Shown in pieces: positions 60,932 through 64,000 of a stretch of 64,000 nucleotides of DNA. The notes under the pieces are model-generated. The model was not told where the DNA came from. It made no database searches and saw only the letters and a list, made by a program, of their open reading frames with translations. The stretch lies in contig CAXSAZ010000015.1 in assembly GCA_964235485.1 (NCBI GenBank), positions 1 through 64,000 on the forward strand. Direction: 5' to 3'. Every line of letters starts with the position of its first letter. Positions within the stretch are counted from its first letter, which is position 1. A program made the position numbers and the translations under genes. This DNA comes from CAHJXG01 sp964235485 (GTDB lineage Bacteria > Pseudomonadota > Alphaproteobacteria > Acetobacterales > Acetobacteraceae).

Positions 60932-61794
60932 AGCCGCCCGCCCCATGCGCGCGCCAGGCCGGCTTGGGCGAGCGCGACGCCGCCGGTCGCCAGCATCGCC
61001 AGAGCGCCTGCGGTGAACAGCGCCGCCCAGATCTGCAAGGTTTGGCCGTAATACGACCCGGCCAGCAGCCGCGCGCCCAAGCCGGCCTGCGCGCCCGTCG
61101 GCAGCTCCGCGACGACCGCGCCGACCAGCGCCAGCGCGCCCGACACCTTCAGCGCCGGGAACAGGAACGCCATGGACGCGGGCCAGCGCAGCCGGGTGAA
61201 CACCTGGACGCCCGACGCGGCGTAGGTCCGCATGAGATCGCGCTGCATCGGGTCCGGCGCGCGCAAGCCCGTGACCATCGCGGCCGTGACCGGAAAGAAG
61301 CTGAGCCACCCGGCGATCAACGCCTTGGGCCACAGCCCCGTCAGCCCGGCATGGCCCAGCACGACGATCACCATGGGCGCTATGGCAAGCACCGGGACCG
61401 TCTGGCTCGCGATCACCCACGGCATCAGGGAGCGGTCCAGCGTGCGGGCATGGACAATGCCGACCGCGAGCGCCGTGCCGAGCACGACCGCGACCGCGAA
61501 GCCGCACAGCGCCGCCCCGGCGGTCACGCCGGCGTGGAACACCAGGCTGCGCGGGGAAGAAACGGGGTAGCCGAACACCCCGTCCAGGATTGCGCCCGCG
61601 ACCTGGTGCGGCGCCGGCAGCAGCGGGCGGTCCAGCGAAAGGGTCGAACGCCACACCTCGCCCGCGCTTGCGCCTTCGTCGGCCAGGCTCGCCGCCATGC
61701 CGTGGTTCATCCACATCGCCGCGGGGTACCAGGCCGCGACCAGCGCCAGCAGCACGGCGGCGACCGGCAGGGCATGGCGAGCGCGGTCAATCAT
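60928..61794 (-). CDS. ABC transporter permease (NMT1/SsuC-type), second subunit
   Basis: 288 residues with about six transmembrane helices after a charged start; A-A-S-G-V-Q-V-F-T-R near 200 lies in the ATPase-contact loop. The ATG at 61794 overlaps the ATPase gene by eight bases, and its stop overlaps the next permease. Works with the ATPase, the second permease and the binding protein of this operon. Confidence 0.89.
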   Translation of the reverse strand: MIDRARHALPVAAVLLALVAAWYPAAMWMNHGMAASLADEGASAGEVWRSTLSLDRPLLPAPHQVAGAILDGVFGYPVSSPRSLVFHAGVTAGAALCGFAVAVVLGTALAVGIVHARTLDRSLMPWVIASQTVPVLAIAPMVIVVLGHAGLTGLWPKALIAGWLSFFPVTAAMVTGLRAPDPMQRDLMRTYAASGVQVFTRLRWPASMAFLFPALKVSGALALVGAVVAELPTGAQAGLGARLLAGSYYGQTLQIWAALFTAGALAMLATGGVALAQAGLARAWGGRL

Positions 61795-62620
61795 AGCTGT
61801 GCCCGGCCCGCAGCGCGCGGCGCACACGGTGGGCGACGGCCAGGAAGGCGGGCGTTTCGCGGACATCGAGCGGGCGCTCGCCGGGTCCGAGGTCCACGTC
61901 GATCACCTCGACCACCCGCCCCGGCCGCGGCGACATCACCACGATGCGGGAGGACAGGTACACCGCCTCCGGGATCGAGTGCGTCACGAACACGCACGTC
62001 AGCCCGGTCTGCCGCCACAGCCGGTGCAGATGCAGGTTCAGCGTGTCCCGAGTGATCTCGTCCAGCGCGCCGAACGGCTCGTCCATCAGCAGCAAGGACG
62101 GCTCGAAGCACAAGGCGCGGGCGATGGACACGCGCTGCTGCATCCCGCCCGAAAGCTGCCAGGGGAAGCGCCGCTTGAAGTCGCCCAGGCCCACAAGGTC
62201 CAGGTAGCGGGCGGCGCGCTCGCGCTGCTCCGCCTTCGCCATGCCCGAGAGTTCCAGCGGCAGGCGCACGTTGCGCTCGGCGCTGCGCCACGGGAACAGC
62301 GCGGGCGCCTGGAACACGTAGCCGTAGGCGCGGGACAGCCGGGCCTCGCGCGGGGTCCGGCCCGCGACGAGGAGGCGCCCGGCGGTCGGCTGCTCTAGGT
62401 CGGCAACCGCACGCAGCAGGGTCGTCTTGCCGCAGCCGGACGGGCCGATCAGCGAGGTGAACGACCCTTGCGGTATCGACAGGTGGATGTCGGACAGCGC
62501 GTGGACGGTCTCGCCCCCGGCGGCAAAGGTGAGCGAGACGCCTTCGGCCCGGATCGCGTCGGCGGGCATCGCGGGCTGGGTCGATGGCCGCAGCCTGGCC
62601 GATACCACGCCCGCCGTCAC
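61787..62620 (-). CDS. ABC transporter ATPase (NMT1/SsuB-type)
   Basis: 277 residues from GTG 62620, which overlaps the rutD stop as GTGA; ATG 62569 would give 260 residues starting just ahead of the fold (M-P-A-D-A-I-R-A-E-G). Walker A G-P-S-G-C-G-K-T-T, Q-loop Q-A-P-A-L, signature L-S-G-G-M-Q and Walker B L-L-L-M-D-E-P are all present, with the SsuB/TauB/ThiZ family pattern F-V-T-H-S after the Walker B. Confidence 0.92.
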   Translation of the reverse strand: MTAGVVSARLRPSTQPAMPADAIRAEGVSLTFAAGGETVHALSDIHLSIPQGSFTSLIGPSGCGKTTLLRAVADLEQPTAGRLLVAGRTPREARLSRAYGYVFQAPALFPWRSAERNVRLPLELSGMAKAEQRERAARYLDLVGLGDFKRRFPWQLSGGMQQRVSIARALCFEPSLLLMDEPFGALDEITRDTLNLHLHRLWRQTGLTCVFVTHSIPEAVYLSSRIVVMSPRPGRVVEVIDVDLGPGERPLDVRETPAFLAVAHRVRRALRAGHSYD

Positions 62621-63393
62621 GCGCGCTGCTCGGCCAAGAAGCCGCACAGCGCCACGTTGAACGCTTCCGGCTCCGTCACGGTGAAGCCGTGGCCGCCCTC
62701 GGCCGCAACCCACAGGCGCGAGCCGGGGATGCCGGCGGCCAGCGTTTCCGATGCGGTCCAAGGCACCAGCAGGTCATCCCGCGCCGCGGCCACCAGCGTC
62801 GAGCAGGCGATCTCTCCCAGGCGGTCCGCAACGTCGAAGGCCAGCAGCGCCGCGATGCGCTTCAGCAGCGTGTCCGTACCCTGGAAATGCGCGACGGCGT
62901 GCTCGTGCTCGCGGGCCAGCCGTTCGGTGTTCCGCGCCATCCAGGGCGCCGGGTAAAGGAACAACGGCTGCGCCCGCACGTAGGCTTCGGGGCCGATGCG
63001 CAGCAGGTCGCGGCGCACGTCGAAGCAGCGCGCCGTGTGGGCGTCGCTTCGCGCCCAGGCGTTGACCAAAGCAAGGCTGCCGATGCGATCCGGACGCCGC
63101 AGCGCAAGGTCCAGGCCGACCAGGCCGCCCAGCGCATGGCCGACGAAATGGCAGCGCCCGATGCCGAGTTCGTCCAGGATGGCCGTCACATCGTCCGCCA
63201 TGGCGGCAATCGAGTAGGGATCGGGCAACGACCCGGCGCTCCGCCCGGTGCCGCGCTGGTCGTACGTCACCACGCGGTGGTGCCGGCACAGCGCCTGGAG
63301 CTGAGGCGCCCAGAACGACCCGGCGCCGCCGAGGCCGGAGGACAGCAGCACCGTCCCCCCGCTCAGCGCCTCCCCGTGGACCTCGTAATGCAC
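62617..63393 (-). CDS. rutD: Putative aminoacrylate hydrolase RutD
   Basis: 258-residue alpha/beta-hydrolase fold protein closely resembling RutD. G-H-A-L-G-G at residues 85-90 carries alanine where the nucleophile serine usually stands, as in E. coli RutD, and E-G-G-H-G near residue 233 has the late histidine. R-C-F-D-V-R and A-Q-P-L-F-L-Y-P-A near 122-147 are RutD-specific. Speeds loss of aminoacrylate in the Rut uracil pathway. Starts seven bases after rutC. Confidence 0.92.
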   Translation of the reverse strand: MHYEVHGEALSGGTVLLSSGLGGAGSFWAPQLQALCRHHRVVTYDQRGTGRSAGSLPDPYSIAAMADDVTAILDELGIGRCHFVGHALGGLVGLDLALRRPDRIGSLALVNAWARSDAHTARCFDVRRDLLRIGPEAYVRAQPLFLYPAPWMARNTERLAREHEHAVAHFQGTDTLLKRIAALLAFDVADRLGEIACSTLVAAARDDLLVPWTASETLAAGIPGSRLWVAAEGGHGFTVTEPEAFNVALCGFLAEQRA

Positions 63394-63400
63394 GGCGCGT

Positions 63401-63793
63401 TCAGGCCGGGGTGCCGATGTGCGCCGTGGTGGCGATCTCCACCAGCGCGTCGGGCTTCACCAAACCGCATTGGACGCAGTAGCGCGCCGGCTTGTCGCCC
63501 GGGAAGAACTCGGCATACACGGCGTTGATCGCGGCGTAGTGGGACCAGTCGGTGATGAAGATGGCGTTGAACGTCACGTCGGCCATGGTGCCGCCGGCGG
63601 TTTCGACCACCGACTTGATGGTGTTCAGCACATGCCGGGCCTGCGCCGCCGGGTCGCCGACGTGCACGACGTTGTTGTCCCGGTCGAACGGCAGGGTGCC
63701 GGACACGTAGAGCACGCCGTCGGCAAGGGCGCCGGGCGAGTACGGGGCGAGGGGCTTGCCGCTGCCCGCGGGGATGATCGGCTTCATCGGCAT
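63401..63793 (-). CDS. rutC: 3-aminoacrylate deaminase/reductase RutC (Rid family)
   Basis: 130-residue YjgF/YER057c/UK114 (Rid)-family protein. Y-S-P-G-A-L near residue 18, G-T-L-P-F-D near 32 and C-V-Q-C-G-L near 105 match RutC, which converts aminoacrylate or its peracid in uracil breakdown. ATGs at 63793 and 63787 are both possible. Next to rutB and rutD, as in the Rut operon. Confidence 0.93.
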   Translation of the reverse strand: MPMKPIIPAGSGKPLAPYSPGALADGVLYVSGTLPFDRDNNVVHVGDPAAQARHVLNTIKSVVETAGGTMADVTFNAIFITDWSHYAAINAVYAEFFPGDKPARYCVQCGLVKPDALVEIATTAHIGTPA

Positions 63794-63804
63794 GGGGATG
63801 GTCC

Positions 63805-64000
63805 TTACGGGTGATCGGTCGGGGGCGCTTGCAGGACCGCGCCGCGGAAATCGGCCACGGTCGAGACCCAGCCGAAGAACTTCTCGATGTTGTAGAGCGC
63901 CGCTTGCTGCAGGAACTCCGGCCCGGCCTGGTGCGTGGCGTCCGCCAGCACGACGCCGAAGTATTCGAGGTGGAAGGCGTCGCGTAGCGATGACTCAACG
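63805..64000 (-). CDS. rutB: Peroxyureidoacrylate/ureidoacrylate amidohydrolase RutB (C-terminal part)
   Basis: The window cuts the gene; only the last 65 codons, ending with TAA at 63805, are present. E-S-S-L-R-D-A-F-H-L-E-Y-F-G-V-V-L and the C-terminal I-E-K-F-F-G-W-V-S match the end of RutB, an isochorismatase-fold enzyme that hydrolyses (per)oxy-ureidoacrylate in the Rut pathway. The N-terminal part and probably rutA lie beyond the right edge. Confidence 0.9.
   Translation of the reverse strand, partial: VESSLRDAFHLEYFGVVLADATHQAGPEFLQQAALYNIEKFFGWVSTVADFRGAVLQAPPTDHP

Noticed and set aside
62617..63393. RutD as an inactivated hydrolase because serine is replaced by alanine in G-H-A-L-G
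   Set aside because: The E. coli RutD has the same G-H-A-L-G, so this is the family state and not a mutation.
1..64000. CRISPR arrays, rRNA or tRNA genes, prophage or transposase genes
   Set aside because: No regularly spaced direct repeats, no tRNA-like T-loop with matching acceptor arms, no rRNA segments and no transposase or integrase motifs were found on reading both strands; a dedicated scan could still find a tRNA.

Overview
The window is GC-rich DNA of an anoxygenic phototrophic alphaproteobacterium. The bacteriochlorophyll a/type-II reaction-centre gene set (bchFNBHLM, lhaA, puhABC, acsF, puhE, hemA, bchG, bchP, ppsR, ppaA), Shemin-pathway hemA and a HiPIP electron carrier are typical of purple bacteria. 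A member of the Rhodospirillales/Acetobacteraceae is likely, but that placement is inference from gene order and composition. Both the dark-operative reductase (BchNBL) and the oxygen-dependent cyclase (AcsF) are present and no bchE is seen, which fits growth under oxygen. The puf, crt, bchCXYZ and bchIDO genes are not in the window.

Positions 1-8300 (minus strand) carry tspO-like 1, hemC, tspO-like 2, bchP, a PucC-family gene, bchG, ppsR and ppaA. From 8576 to about 24324 (plus strand) runs bchF-N-B-H-L-M-lhaA-puhA-B-C-orf103-acsF-puhE-hemA-HiPIP. Many neighbours overlap by 1-4 bases (ATGA, GTGA or TGATG), which indicates translational coupling. The ppaA-bchF gap is the divergent control region. 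PpsR (repressor) and PpaA/AerR (cobalamin-binding antirepressor) sit next to the genes they are expected to control.

Positions 24440-34069 are mixed housekeeping and accessory genes: a DUF2237 protein, small ORFs, a molybdopterin oxidoreductase, a frameshifted amidohydrolase, a Tat-exported ferritin-like protein with a possible EcfG-type stress promoter, a patatin, SelO, a saccharopine-dehydrogenase-like reductase and a hypothetical protein with an AT-hook-like motif. Positions 34188-41433 hold a LysR regulator, a tight four-gene operon (TIGR04282-like transferase, polytopic GT-C-like protein, radical SAM/SPASM, GT2) and a glycogen-debranching-type glucosidase.

Positions 41473-44170 (minus) form a compact operon of a bacterial galactose oxidase homologue with all copper/Cys-Tyr cofactor residues, a c-type cytochrome and a Sco-type copper chaperone; this is the most unusual system here. 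An AT-richer island with a GT32 glycosyltransferase follows, then about 0.8 kb without a credible gene, a membrane protein and a 750-residue surface-type protein with nine approximately 40-residue repeats.

Positions 49388-64000 hold an acyl-CoA dehydrogenase behind an operator-like palindrome, a HAD phosphatase, and a long minus-strand nitrogen-scavenging block: rutB (cut by the window edge), rutC, rutD, a four-gene NMT1/THI5-type ABC importer, an acetamidase/formamidase, a branched-chain/urea-type ABC importer with a fused permease-ATPase, and an amidase. Together these look like uptake and breakdown of pyrimidines and small amides to release ammonium.
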